A stretch of DNA of 64,000 nt from Autumnicola musiva (GTDB taxonomy: Bacteria; Bacteroidota; Bacteroidia; Flavobacteriales; Flavobacteriaceae), in NCBI RefSeq assembly GCF_031846585.1, contig NZ_JAVRHK010000013.1:48818-112817 (forward strand), written 5' to 3'. The notes beneath the pieces are model-generated. The model was given only the letters and a program-made list of their open reading frames with translations. It made no database searches and had not been told where the DNA came from. How positions within the stretch are numbered: position 1 is the stretch's first letter; the number at the start of each line of letters is the position of its first letter. A program made the translations under genes and the position numbers. Positions 8,741 to 16,804 of the stretch are shown here, in pieces.

Positions 8741-9292
8741 ACCCATATCCAATTCCCAGGTGTAAACGGTTTTGGTTGAAATACGGCTTTTCCAGCATGA
8801 TAAAAACTTCATCAAAGGCTGTCCCATAAAGTTTTCTGTAAACAGGATATTGCAAATGTAACCTATACCTTGTGCGGTGACCAAAGCTATGTTCAGAATT
8901 TTGACTGGTCCAGATGGTTTCCAGGCGGTAACGGTGAGAGAGACCAAGTTTCCCATAGGCATTCTTCAGCACCAGCTCCTCAAAAAGCCTGTTTTGATCT
9001 TTTCCAGAAGCTCCTGAGCCATCAAAGGATTCTGAATGAAAATAATCATAGCCTAAAGTAGCTTGTACCATGGATTAAACCTATAACTTAAACCTGTTCG
9101 AGCCAGCACAAATTGAAAATCTTCATAAACACGATAATGTTGAAGAATAGTGATAGTAGGAATACTCCAGTTTTTAGAAATTTTGTGCTGGCCAGAAATA
9201 AGCATCCACGAACCCACCATATTTTCCGGATTTTGAGCTGAAATAATTAGAAAACATATAAGGGCGAGAGGGGTGAAAATCTTTCTTTCCAT
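8718..9292 (-). pseudogene. DUF2490-like outer-membrane protein, frameshifted and truncated
   Basis: The N-terminal part (9292 to about 9065) has a signal peptide (LALICFLIISAQ) followed by MVGSWMLISGQHKISKNWSI and a beta-barrel-like segment up to LSYRFNPW. The frame then shifts and continues as VQATLGYDYFHSESFDGSGA, GHRTRYRLHLQYPV and KPYFNQNRLHLGIGYGF. This matches the DUF2490 family of small outer-membrane barrels. The last strand or so is missing because the sequence runs into the 3' end of the PEP carboxykinase relic near 8740. It lies 134 bases from the first conjugation gene. Confidence 0.78.
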
Positions 9293-9425
9293 GGCTAAAG
9301 ATCTTATACTAAAGATACTTCATTTAACGCATCTTTCCTGGGGTTTGCAAGAAATAATGATGTATATAATACTAATTTAAAGGCGCTACAATCAGGAGGA
9401 AAATTTTGTGCTAATAATACCCAGA

Positions 9426-11021
9426 TTAGCTTTCAAACATATCTTTTATCTCTGAAAATATTTCATCAAAACATTTCCTCACATCATCTTGCAGTACCTC
9501 TTCCCGTGTAAACAAGGTTCTTTTTATCTCTCTAAGCTTAAAATCAAGAACCTTTTCCTCCCCATCCGCATATACCACAAACTCCCCCGGCTTTAGAGTA
9601 AAAAACCGGCTTGCCCTGATCTTTGCCACCTCCCGCTCTCCTGTGGTCACGCGGGTATCAAAATCAAGGCTATGACTTCTGTTTACACTGGTAGTAGGTT
9701 GCTTCACCAGTTCAAAAAATCGTTCATAATATCTTGCCGTATCCGGGTCATTAGCCTTTCCGAAAAACTGGTAGGATAAATTGCTTAAAATAGCCTTACT
9801 GGCCTTTTCCCCGTACATGAGGTCGTTCTGGATTTTATCCTGCATCACGTAAAGCGTAGCAATATCGTAACTGCGAAGGGTAGCCGGGACCCGGTGCATA
9901 TTGAGCAGCCGAATGGTCGGGGCCTCTTCCATCAGCACAAAAGAAGATTCCCGGTTTCGGGTACTCATTTGCTTAATAATGGTATGCATGATGGTGGCGA
10001 TAATCGGCGAATAAGCGGAATCATACTTAGGATTATTGACCATGGAGATGACGGCAGGATTTTCCGGGTTATTAATATCCAGGGGCACTTCATTCCCGGA
10101 GAGCACATAAAAGATCTTTTCGGTGGTGATTTTCTTCAGGGCATTGGCCAGGGTACTTTTTACCCCTGCGGTTTGCCGTTCAGAATCCTTACCCTGGATA
10201 AAAGCACTGGCCATTGCTTTGGAGGTCTGGTTCCCGGAGAGGAAGGCAATCAGGCTATCGGTATCCAGCAGCTGGTAGATAGCAATAAGGTGCGGCAGCG
10301 TACAATACTCCTGGTAATCCGTACGCAGGCGCCAGATAATTCCCCCGATCAGGCCTTCCACGGCATCATTAAAAAATTTGGAAGCACCGAAGCTGCCGCT
10401 TTCTTTCTGTTCCAAAAGGTTTTCCAGCAGCACCCGGGAAACTTCATTGACGCTTTCCTCGTTGGGGAGGTAACGCGGGGCAATCGGATTGACCCGGTGC
10501 ACGATCTTATCGAAGGAAATAATATAGAAGGGAACCTCACTATCTTTAAATAGCGGATAAGCCATTTCGGTAAGCTCAAAATCTTTATAATCATGGATGA
10601 CCCCGGAGAAGTTATACCTGCGGAAATGTTGCAGAAAAGGATAAACCACGCTTTCCGTTTTTCCGCTCCCGGCAGCCCCGATGATGGATACACCGCGACG
10701 AACATTTGCAATCGAAAATTTCCCTTTAGCAGTCTTAAAGTTTACCCGGTATTTTTCCTCCACGTTTTCATCCAAAGCCTCTTTACCGAAAAACACGTAA
10801 AGGGCGGTGTTGATCAGCAATAACGGGCAGCCATAGCAAAGGATGAGTCGCAAGCTCTCTCCTTCCGGGTACCGGAAGCTTAACAGCCCTAACAACAACC
10901 CCAGCAGCACCAGGTTGAGCCAGAAACCATATTTTGAATATTTAAACAGGGCCAGGAAACCTCCCCCGGCAAAACACCAAAGGGACAGGACCACCAAGGG
11001 ATGAAACAGATTTATTAACAT
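9426..11021 (-). CDS. mobC: Type IV coupling protein (MobC/VirD4-like)
   Basis: A 531-residue membrane ATPase that links the relaxase-DNA complex to the conjugation channel. Two to three N-terminal membrane helices fill residues 5-77. The nucleotide-binding domain has Walker A GAAGSGKT (115-122) and a Walker B-like FVLMEEAPTI. A long region with DKIVHRVNPIAPRYLPNEES and FMYGEKASKAILSNLSYQFFGKA-like signatures is typical of Bacteroidota TraG/MobC proteins. It is the last gene of the mobilization run, 15 bases after the relaxase stop. Length is normal for the short Bacteroidota coupling proteins, and no defect is seen. Confidence 0.88.
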   Translation of the reverse strand: MLINLFHPLVVLSLWCFAGGGFLALFKYSKYGFWLNLVLLGLLLGLLSFRYPEGESLRLILCYGCPLLLINTALYVFFGKEALDENVEEKYRVNFKTAKGKFSIANVRRGVSIIGAAGSGKTESVVYPFLQHFRRYNFSGVIHDYKDFELTEMAYPLFKDSEVPFYIISFDKIVHRVNPIAPRYLPNEESVNEVSRVLLENLLEQKESGSFGASKFFNDAVEGLIGGIIWRLRTDYQEYCTLPHLIAIYQLLDTDSLIAFLSGNQTSKAMASAFIQGKDSERQTAGVKSTLANALKKITTEKIFYVLSGNEVPLDINNPENPAVISMVNNPKYDSAYSPIIATIMHTIIKQMSTRNRESSFVLMEEAPTIRLLNMHRVPATLRSYDIATLYVMQDKIQNDLMYGEKASKAILSNLSYQFFGKANDPDTARYYERFFELVKQPTTSVNRSHSLDFDTRVTTGEREVAKIRASRFFTLKPGEFVVYADGEEKVLDFKLREIKRTLFTREEVLQDDVRKCFDEIFSEIKDMFES

Positions 11022-11036
11022 GACGATTTAACTTTT

Positions 11037-12065
11037 TTATATACCGATTGAACCTGATTTTAAAGCAATCTCCACTCCCCGTTTTAGGCTTTTAAAAGTT
11101 TTTAAAGCCAGTTGTACCTTATTGGTGGGAATGGAAGGTAAATTTGGCAGGCCTGCGGCCCTGAGCATCCGGAAAGCAATTCGCTTTTCAGGAGTGGGTA
11201 ATTTGGCCAACTGCTGCAGGTAATTCTTTGGCTGCTGAAGAAACATCTTCCGGGCCTGGTAGGATTCCACGAAATTTCTCCGGTAACCAAATTTCTGATC
11301 GAAAACTTTTTCCGCCTGTTTAAAGAAATGATCCCGGTCAAAGCCTCTCTGAACCATCTTTCCATTCATCACTACCTGCGAAGCTTTGTATTTACTACCC
11401 GGGGAGAGGCTATACCTGTTGGAGGCATCTTTGCGGCTGATGATAATATGGATATGCGCCTGGTTGCCTTCTTTGGGCATGCCCTGGGTAATCCGCTGCC
11501 CGTTTAGCTGGTGCGGGGCTTCTCTTTCCAGCTTATCCATTTGCTGCTGCAGGGATTTGAGGTTCCCCGACTGCTCCCCCTGCCGGATACGCCTCATTTC
11601 GTTTTTAAGTTTCAGGATACGGGTGGCATAAGGCTGGTTTTCTTTGATCTTCCAATCCGTTCCTTTGTAAGTGCGCTGCGTTTCCAGCTTGGCAAAATAT
11701 TTCAGGTCATTTACATTGACCGGCCTTCCGTCAATGTCCCGGTTAAAGGACTGGGCGTAAGCTTTCATGACCTCCCGGGTATATGCTTTCAGCTGTTCAT
11801 TGGACTGCACATTTTTCAGTTCGTAGGCACTTGGATTTAAGGTGACAGAATAGAATTTCGGTTCTGAACTTTTAAGTTTAGCGGTATTGCCGTCAATTTC
11901 CTGAATGACCGTTTCAGGATCCACCCGGTCTTCTTCCTGGTTAAAAAAGAACTCCTGATTTTCCAGGGATTTCCCTTCATTTTCCTTTTCCAGGTAACTG
12001 ACAAAACCGGCACTGCTTTTAGGAAAAGCGCCACCTGTTTTTTGTGGAGAGATAGTGATGTACAT
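11037..12065 (-). CDS. mobB: Relaxase MobB (DUF5712 family)
   Basis: A 342-residue protein that nicks DNA at oriT and leads it into the recipient. It begins MYITISPQKTGGAFPKSSAG, as DUF5712 relaxases of Bacteroidota elements do. The metal-binding HxH is seen as QAHIHIIISRKD (His204, His206). Tyr72 in KFYSVTLNPS is one candidate for the nicking tyrosine, but this is not established. The C-terminal third is basic and helical (EKRIAFRMLRAAGLPNL). It lies between the accessory protein MobA and the coupling protein MobC with 11-15 base gaps, so all three should be co-transcribed. A probable oriT is in the non-coding stretch before mobA. Confidence 0.85.
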   Translation of the reverse strand: MYITISPQKTGGAFPKSSAGFVSYLEKENEGKSLENQEFFFNQEEDRVDPETVIQEIDGNTAKLKSSEPKFYSVTLNPSAYELKNVQSNEQLKAYTREVMKAYAQSFNRDIDGRPVNVNDLKYFAKLETQRTYKGTDWKIKENQPYATRILKLKNEMRRIRQGEQSGNLKSLQQQMDKLEREAPHQLNGQRITQGMPKEGNQAHIHIIISRKDASNRYSLSPGSKYKASQVVMNGKMVQRGFDRDHFFKQAEKVFDQKFGYRRNFVESYQARKMFLQQPKNYLQQLAKLPTPEKRIAFRMLRAAGLPNLPSIPTNKVQLALKTFKSLKRGVEIALKSGSIGI

Positions 12066-12076
12066 GAGCTAAGTAT

Positions 12077-12466
12077 TTAATTATTTGATTTCTTTTCACG
12101 AAACTGCACCGGTTCCTCTTTTTCCTGAAACTTCTTTTCTTTGAATTTGGGTTCGGATGGGCTATGCTCCTCTTCGAATAAAGACTGCAACATCAGGGTG
12201 GTGGGCTTAGTCTGGTTTTTTTCGATACTTCGGACGATGGCGATCAGGGCGTCAATACGTTTTTTAACCAAGCGTTCCAGGGTCTGCATATGCGGCCCCA
12301 TATGCTCTTTAGGAGAAAGCTGATTGGTCTCAAAAAATTCCAGCATCAGCAGCAGGGTCATCGATTGGGAGCACCCCAAATGCCTGGCATATTTCCTGAA
12401 TTTCCGACCTACCGAAGCTTTAAGCTTAAAGGTTTCAAAAGGCTCTTTTTGGTGTGAGGTATCCAT
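12077..12466 (-). CDS. mobA: BfmA/BtgA family mobilization accessory protein
   Basis: A 129-residue DNA-binding accessory protein of conjugation. The sequence KLKASVGRKFRKYARHLG, followed by HMGPHMQTLERLVKKRIDAL and IRSIEKNQTKPTTLMLQ-like segments, is the signature of the BfmA/BtgA (MobA) group, which binds near oriT and recruits the relaxase. The C-terminus is highly charged (KFKEKKFQEKEEP). It is the first gene of the mob operon, directly downstream of the hairpin-rich region proposed as oriT, and ends 11 bases before the relaxase start. Confidence 0.85.
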   Translation of the reverse strand: MDTSHQKEPFETFKLKASVGRKFRKYARHLGCSQSMTLLLMLEFFETNQLSPKEHMGPHMQTLERLVKKRIDALIAIVRSIEKNQTKPTTLMLQSLFEEEHSPSEPKFKEKKFQEKEEPVQFREKKSNN

Positions 12467-12886
12467 TTTTTAGTAAAAATTCGAACGGAAAATACGGGCT
12501 GCCGGCACTTTTTAGTAAAAAACCAGCTCCCCTCTTCTCAACCAGGCATTTGTGTAAGAAACCAACTAATTGATAACCAATTAATTAGTTTAATACAAAG
12601 GACCTGTAACATCGCGTAGCGTGTTACCCTCTTGCTTGTCCTTTTTTCCCGGCGGGCCGGATCAAAAATGCCACGATTTCCCTTATCGGCAAACCGCTAC
12701 TGTTTTAGGAATATATTCCCGTTCCTATGTTAAACTTCTATGTAATGGCGCCTTTTGAAAGTCATAAAAAAATGCGCCTTCTTGTGAAGATCGGAGTTAA
12801 AAAAAGTCAGTTCAATATTATTAAATTTTAATACATCATAAAGATAAAATAGAAAAAACCGCTACTTAGAAGCAGCGGTTTGGGTG
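12467..12886. other. Candidate oriT and mob promoter region
   Basis: Non-coding between radC and mobA. It holds an inverted repeat at 12564-12590 (arms AACTAATT and AATTAGTT) and a strong hairpin at 12606-12627 (GTAACA-T-CGC, loop GTA, GCG-TGTTAC, one bulged T). After them come CCTCTTGCTTGTCC, a T run and a GC-rich palindrome CCGGCGGGCCGG at about 12649-12660. Nested inverted repeats directly upstream of a mobA-mobB pair are the usual setting of oriT in Bacteroidota elements. The nick site itself cannot be located by reading. The right end of the region has the radC terminator. Confidence 0.5.
12853..12881 (-). terminator. Rho-independent terminator after radC
   Basis: On the minus strand the hairpin AAACCGCT...AGCGGTTT (arms at 12874-12881 and 12856-12863) is followed by TTTTTTCTATTTT. 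It starts 6 bases past the radC stop. Confidence 0.8.
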
Positions 12887-13336
12887 TTATAAAATCCCTT
12901 CATCGGCAAAACTATAGTAACGGCCATCGGGAGTAATAATAAGATGGTCCAGCAGTTTGATATCCAAAAACTCCCCCGCACTTTTAATTTTACGGGTCAG
13001 GCTTTTATCATTTTCACTAGGTCTTAAAGTTCCGGAGGGATGGTTGTGCGCAATGATTATCGCCGTAGCTAATGACTTTAAGGCCACCGCAAATACAATA
13101 CGCACATCCACTAAAGTTCCCGTAATCCCTCCTGTGGAGACTTCAAATATACCTTTTACCCTATTGGCATTATTTAAGAGCATGACTTTAAAACATTCAT
13201 GCAGGGCGATATGGTCTTTATTCCACTGGTTAAAAAGCAGTTCTTTAGCGCAAAGGGAGGAGCTGATCTTAGGAGCTTCTTTTACTTTAAAACTATCCCT
13301 GTATTTTATCGATATTTCATTAACTTTAGATTTCAT
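12887..13336 (-). CDS. radC: RadC-type JAB domain protein
   Basis: A 149-residue protein consisting of the RadC/MPN+ metalloprotease-like domain. The JAMM metal motif is complete: AHNHPSGTLRPSEND with His97, His99 and Asp110. It continues with the family C-terminus LLDHLIITPDGRYYSFADEG. The N-terminal helix-hairpin-helix of chromosomal RadC is missing, as in most copies carried by mobile elements, where these short proteins sit near ssb and conjugation genes and may help the incoming DNA. Its biochemical role is unproven. It follows ssb, from which it is separated by a hairpin terminator at 13366-13403, and ends in its own terminator. Confidence 0.88.
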   Translation of the reverse strand: MKSKVNEISIKYRDSFKVKEAPKISSSLCAKELLFNQWNKDHIALHECFKVMLLNNANRVKGIFEVSTGGITGTLVDVRIVFAVALKSLATAIIIAHNHPSGTLRPSENDKSLTRKIKSAGEFLDIKLLDHLIITPDGRYYSFADEGIL

Positions 13337-13365
13337 TTTTATTCTATTAAAGGGTTAATAATGAA

Positions 13366-13403
13366 AAGAGGGCGGGATTAGAATGGGTTCGAACCGCCCT
13401 CTT
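13366..13403 (-). terminator. Hairpin terminator after ssb
   Basis: Ten-base perfect arms AAGAGGGCGG (13366-13375) and CCGCCCTCTT (13394-13403) with an 18-base loop lie just past the ssb stop on the minus strand, followed there by CTTTTCATT. The loop contains GGTTCGAACC, which resembles a tRNA T-loop, but no tRNA can be folded around it. Confidence 0.65.
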
Positions 13404-13418
13404 ATTTAAAGCTGAATT

Positions 13419-13769
13419 TTAGGCGTCATTAGCAGTATTTCCGCCAAGCAGGAGGATTTCACCGGCAATAATTTCAGTTACATATTTTTTGCTGCCGTCC
13501 CCGGCTTCATAAGAGCGGGAAGTAAGTTTTCCTTCAATGGCAATTTCTTTGCCTTTGCTCACATATTTCTCCACAATTTCAGCGGTTTTCCCCCAGGCCA
13601 CAATATTATGCCACTGGGTATCCTGTACTTTTTCACCACCTGAAGTGCGATAGAAGTCATTAGTGGCGATAGAAAATCCGGCTACTTTTTTGCCGCTTCC
13701 AAGGTTTTTGATTTCAGGAGTGTTTCCAACATTCCCGATCAGCTGTACTTTGTTACGTAGATTACTCAT
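13419..13769 (-). CDS. ssb: Single-stranded DNA-binding protein
   Basis: A 116-residue OB-fold SSB that should coat single-stranded DNA during transfer. It starts MSNLRNKVQLIGNVGNTPEI and shows KKVAGFSIATNDFY, QDTQWHNIVAWGKTAEIVEK and the closing GEILLLGGNTAND. It lacks the acidic DDDLPF tail of chromosomal SSB, which is common for element-borne copies. The frame stays open upstream for 66 more codons with several Met codons and a very Lys-rich sequence (KKEAQPKKQKKENAQDTKSK). I chose the start at 13769 because homology begins there; a longer basic-tailed form cannot be excluded. Confidence 0.9.
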   Translation of the reverse strand: MSNLRNKVQLIGNVGNTPEIKNLGSGKKVAGFSIATNDFYRTSGGEKVQDTQWHNIVAWGKTAEIVEKYVSKGKEIAIEGKLTSRSYEAGDGSKKYVTEIIAGEILLLGGNTANDA

Positions 13770-14360
13770 AATTGAAAAATTTAAATTAAACATTGATTTA
13801 CTTTTTGTATCCTGAGCGTTTTCCTTTTTTTGTTTTTTTGGCTGCGCTTCCTTTTTGATGTTTTTGTACGATTTCATAAGATTCATTTTAGATTTACTTC
13901 CCGTAGTGCCGTCGCTGTTACCTTTTTGTTGCTGATACATTTTACAGGATTTAGAATTAGGGAGCACTTATAAAAAGGAGGTACGACTGGCTTATGCAGT
14001 GCGGCTAACTTCTAAATCCTGGTATCTTTGCAAACAAAAAAAGGGAAGTACAGTGACTGGGCCGGAAGTAAGGCTAAAGAACCCTGTGAAGTATAAAAAC
14101 ACAGGAAGCGCAGCCAAATGCAACTATGGAATACCAAGCAGGCTCAATCTCATTCCGGTTTTGTATTGAAGTGAAGTGCTCCGACTCCATCGATAGCAAA
14201 CCGGAAGCACGAAACGTAAAGACAAAACGGGAAGTTCCTATATATTGTTAAGCCGAAGCGCTTTCCCCGAAATAAGCTTTTTCTGCGAAGTGGAGGGAAT
14301 GTGCTGAGCGGATTTTTGACCAATCTCACCTCTACCGCATCCATAGTACCCGGATCAATA
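13770..14360. other. Non-coding region between traN and ssb
   Basis: About 590 bases, with the ssb promoter presumably inside. The part next to ssb (13770-13967) is an open Lys-rich frame that continues into ssb. A weak hairpin lies at 14083-14105 (CCTGTG and CACAGG). A possible small minus-strand frame at 14150-14383 is listed separately. No homologue of traO, traP or traQ, which follow traN in CTnDOT, was found. Confidence 0.5.
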
Positions 14361-14383
14361 TCACTTCCCTTTATTACTGCCAT
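14150..14383 (-). CDS. Possible small unknown protein overlapping traN end
   Basis: A 77-codon minus-strand frame starting with ATG inside the last codons of traN, an overlap of 23 bases that would allow coupled translation. The product (MAVIKGSDIDPGTMDAVEVR at the start, then a basic and aromatic middle) has no domain I recognise, no signal peptide and no clear helix pattern. It may simply be a chance frame after the traN stop. Confidence 0.2.
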   Translation of the reverse strand: MAVIKGSDIDPGTMDAVEVRLVKNPLSTFPPLRRKSLFRGKRFGLTIYRNFPFCLYVSCFRFAIDGVGALHFNTKPE

Positions 14384-15200
14384 TGATATGTCTTTTAAAA
14401 AGTTTCAGTTCGATATTCCTTGCCCCTTGCTTTTCAAAAAGCCTGGCCATTATTTCCTTGTTATTCGGCAAAGTGATTTTTGGAAGCACCACCACAAACC
14501 TATCGGTTGTTCCCGCTAAAACTTTTTCCGGAACACTATGTGCATATAGTATTTCCAAAGGAAGCGTTTGCATGGACTTTCTTTTTCCCTGCTTTTTGGT
14601 ACTGATATAAAACCCGAACTGATCAGGCTCATAGCTGATCCCGGAGGAATTGTTTATTTCCATCACTACGAAAAAACGCTCGTTGTGAAACACGATATCT
14701 TTTACCTGCAGTACAACGCCAGAATTTTCCCGGCGCCGGAGTGTTCCTTTTGCCCTGCGTAGAAAGTGCTCCGAGAGCCGCTCCAGGTAGGGAGAAGATT
14801 TTGCTTTAGCAGTTTCTACAGAATTCTTTTTTAAAGGAGCTTCACTTCCCACCGCGTCTTCTTCAGTAAAGAAATAATAGAAATGCGGCAGGTCTTCCCT
14901 GTACTTCAAAACAAAGGAAAACACCTTTCCCTGCTGATCGATTACAAACAGGTTGCTAATCGCTCCTTCTTTGGCCTGCAGGAGCCCGAAGTACTGCGGA
15001 TGATCCTTATTATAAGTAAATACCATATAAGGAGCCCCGGTGACTGCCTGGCGGATCGGAGCCGGAAAGAAGAGGGCGACCTGCTGGTGGTCATTGGCAT
15101 AGATGGTATCAGGAGCCTTATATGCCTGTGCATAAAGAAAATTGCTATTAAGCAGGACATAGAAGCTGGTCAACACAAAAAGTTTGATTGAAGTTTTCAT
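14361..15200 (-). CDS. traN: Conjugative transposon protein TraN (DUF4138)
   Basis: A 279-residue exported protein with signal peptide MKTSIKLFVLTSFYVLLNSN...FLYAQ. The mature part matches TraN of CTnDOT-type elements: DTIYANDHQQVALFFPAPIR, FVLKYREDLPHFYYFF and LQVKDIVFHNERFFVVMEIN are typical. TraN is thought to be an outer-membrane-associated, VirB9-like component of the mating channel. It follows traM after 11 bases and belongs to the tra run. No defect is visible. Confidence 0.88.
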   Translation of the reverse strand: MKTSIKLFVLTSFYVLLNSNFLYAQAYKAPDTIYANDHQQVALFFPAPIRQAVTGAPYMVFTYNKDHPQYFGLLQAKEGAISNLFVIDQQGKVFSFVLKYREDLPHFYYFFTEEDAVGSEAPLKKNSVETAKAKSSPYLERLSEHFLRRAKGTLRRRENSGVVLQVKDIVFHNERFFVVMEINNSSGISYEPDQFGFYISTKKQGKRKSMQTLPLEILYAHSVPEKVLAGTTDRFVVVLPKITLPNNKEIMARLFEKQGARNIELKLFKRHINGSNKGK

Positions 15201-15211
15201 AAAAATAAATT

Positions 15212-16144
15212 TTAGAGTTCCGGTTTAAGCAGTAATTGATAGCGATCGGTAATACTTACCTTTATATTGCGGTTATGTTTTTGAAACAGCCTGGTAAGTC
15301 CCCCTACCTGGGGAACCGTGGGAATATTGATTTCCCCCAGTACATCATCCAGGGTTTCCCTTGAAGCCTCTGCCCGGAAATTATTTTCCACGTAGATCCC
15401 TTCGCTGCCATCCTGAATATCATAAGCTTTTAGGGAAACCGGCAGGTGCATTACCTGCGTAATGGAAAGCATCACACGGTTAGGTCTAAAACTGACAAAG
15501 CCATACACCGGCTTGAGCCGCTGCAGGTATTCCCCTCCTATCCAGGTGTCTTGGCTTAGCCGCATGCGCAGACGCGAATTCGCCCGAACCAACTGTTGCC
15601 CGTCTACAAAAACATGAATAACAGCATCCGTTTTGCCGCTCATCAAAGTCTGATGAACAGTTGTACTGCTAAAAAACAGCTCCTGGGCCAGGGCCAGTTC
15701 CACGGCAGAAGTTCCTTCTGTTTTGGAAGCAGCTGATTCCGCAGGAACAATCTGCTGCTTTTCCGGCAGAGCACCTGAAACACTGTCCTTAGCATCTTCA
15801 CGGTTAAAACTCCAGGAGTCCATCGTCCATGTTTCCTTTTCAGGTATAGAATCCGCCAGGATCCTGTTTTGAGCCTCCGACCACTCCTGCTGTTCCTCTT
15901 CGATTTCATCATAAAGGCTCGGGGCCAGGGACGGCTTTTGTTCCTGGAGATCATTAATGGCCTCCAACCTGGAATTATAGAATTCAGATTCCTCTTTTAA
16001 CTGCGGTACTTCCGGATCGGAAAGCACCTCCTGTTCCTGTTCTTTGTCACTTCGAAAAATCATCAGGCTATAGGAAAGAATAAAGACCAGGACACAAATC
16101 AGTATGGAGCCAAATACTACTTTTTTCTTATCAATTTTCATCAT
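15212..16144 (-). CDS. traM: Conjugative transposon protein TraM
   Basis: A 310-residue protein with one N-terminal membrane helix (VFGSILICVLVFILSYSLMI). An acidic, probably extended periplasmic linker (residues 35-150, rich in E, Q and S) follows. The C-terminal domain contains TLMSGKTDAVIHVFVDGQQL, RLRMRLSQDTWIGGEYL and INIPTVPQVGGLTRLFQKHN. The layout is that of VirB10/TrbI-type channel proteins, and the sequence fits TraM of CTnDOT-type elements. It lies 22 bases after traK and 11 bases before traN. TraL, usually found between TraK and TraM, is absent. Confidence 0.87.
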   Translation of the reverse strand: MMKIDKKKVVFGSILICVLVFILSYSLMIFRSDKEQEQEVLSDPEVPQLKEESEFYNSRLEAINDLQEQKPSLAPSLYDEIEEEQQEWSEAQNRILADSIPEKETWTMDSWSFNREDAKDSVSGALPEKQQIVPAESAASKTEGTSAVELALAQELFFSSTTVHQTLMSGKTDAVIHVFVDGQQLVRANSRLRMRLSQDTWIGGEYLQRLKPVYGFVSFRPNRVMLSITQVMHLPVSLKAYDIQDGSEGIYVENNFRAEASRETLDDVLGEINIPTVPQVGGLTRLFQKHNRNIKVSITDRYQLLLKPEL

Positions 16145-16166
16145 TCAAAATTTTCAAATAAAACAT

Positions 16167-16787
16167 CTATTCTACAGGAAGTTTGTGCAAACGCGCTTCA
16201 AAAAAGTCCGTAATAAGCAGCCCGTGGGTATTCTCCGGAAACCGGCGTTCCACGGGCAGCAGTTTCCCTGTTGTAATAAGTTCATAGGTATCCTCAATCA
16301 TTCCCCGGTTAATGCGGAAAACCGTACGGGTACGAAAGGAATAAGGTGCCTGGTCCAGCTCTACTTCCGACTTCACGGTATCGATTTGCTGAACAAGGGC
16401 ATATTGCAAAATCCGGTTATATACCCCATCTGCCCTTTTCTGGCGATACACATTATCCACAGTGCTATTTCCCAGCCATAAGGCTTTTTCAAGCTGCTCT
16501 TGGTAGCCAGCCGGGGAAAGCCCGTAGAAGTAACGGTGAAACAATTCCAGGTGCGCAAGGGCTTCCACTTTAAGGTTATCCCGGCGCAGCTGCCAGCTTA
16601 GGGGAATAACTTCTCCCCTGGTATTAATAGCAAAGGCATGCTCTACAGCATCCCGATGCATTTTGTAGACCAGAAATCCTGAGAACATACAGGCGCAAAA
16701 CGCCCCGATACTTACGCTGATACTCACCAGGCGATTGAGTTTCAGCACCTGGAAGATATTACGATAAGGAGAAATTTTCTTAGACAT
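16167..16787 (-). CDS. traK: Conjugative transposon protein TraK
   Basis: A 206-residue VirB8-like channel protein. It has a short cytoplasmic N-terminus (KISPYRNIFQVLKLNRLVSI), one membrane helix (about 22-42) and a periplasmic domain with AHLELFHRYFYGLSPAGYQE and RTVFRINRGMIEDTYELITT. This is the TraK pattern of Bacteroidota conjugative transposons. It starts 17 bases after traJ and is followed closely by traM. Confidence 0.87.
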   Translation of the reverse strand: MSKKISPYRNIFQVLKLNRLVSISVSIGAFCACMFSGFLVYKMHRDAVEHAFAINTRGEVIPLSWQLRRDNLKVEALAHLELFHRYFYGLSPAGYQEQLEKALWLGNSTVDNVYRQKRADGVYNRILQYALVQQIDTVKSEVELDQAPYSFRTRTVFRINRGMIEDTYELITTGKLLPVERRFPENTHGLLITDFFEARLHKLPVE

Positions 16788-16804
16788 AAATGATATATTA
16801 AAGG

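Noticed and set aside
13381..13403. tRNA-like TGGGTTCGAACC loop near the ssb end
   Set aside because: It resembles a T-loop, but no acceptor, D or anticodon arm can be built around it, and it sits in a terminator hairpin.
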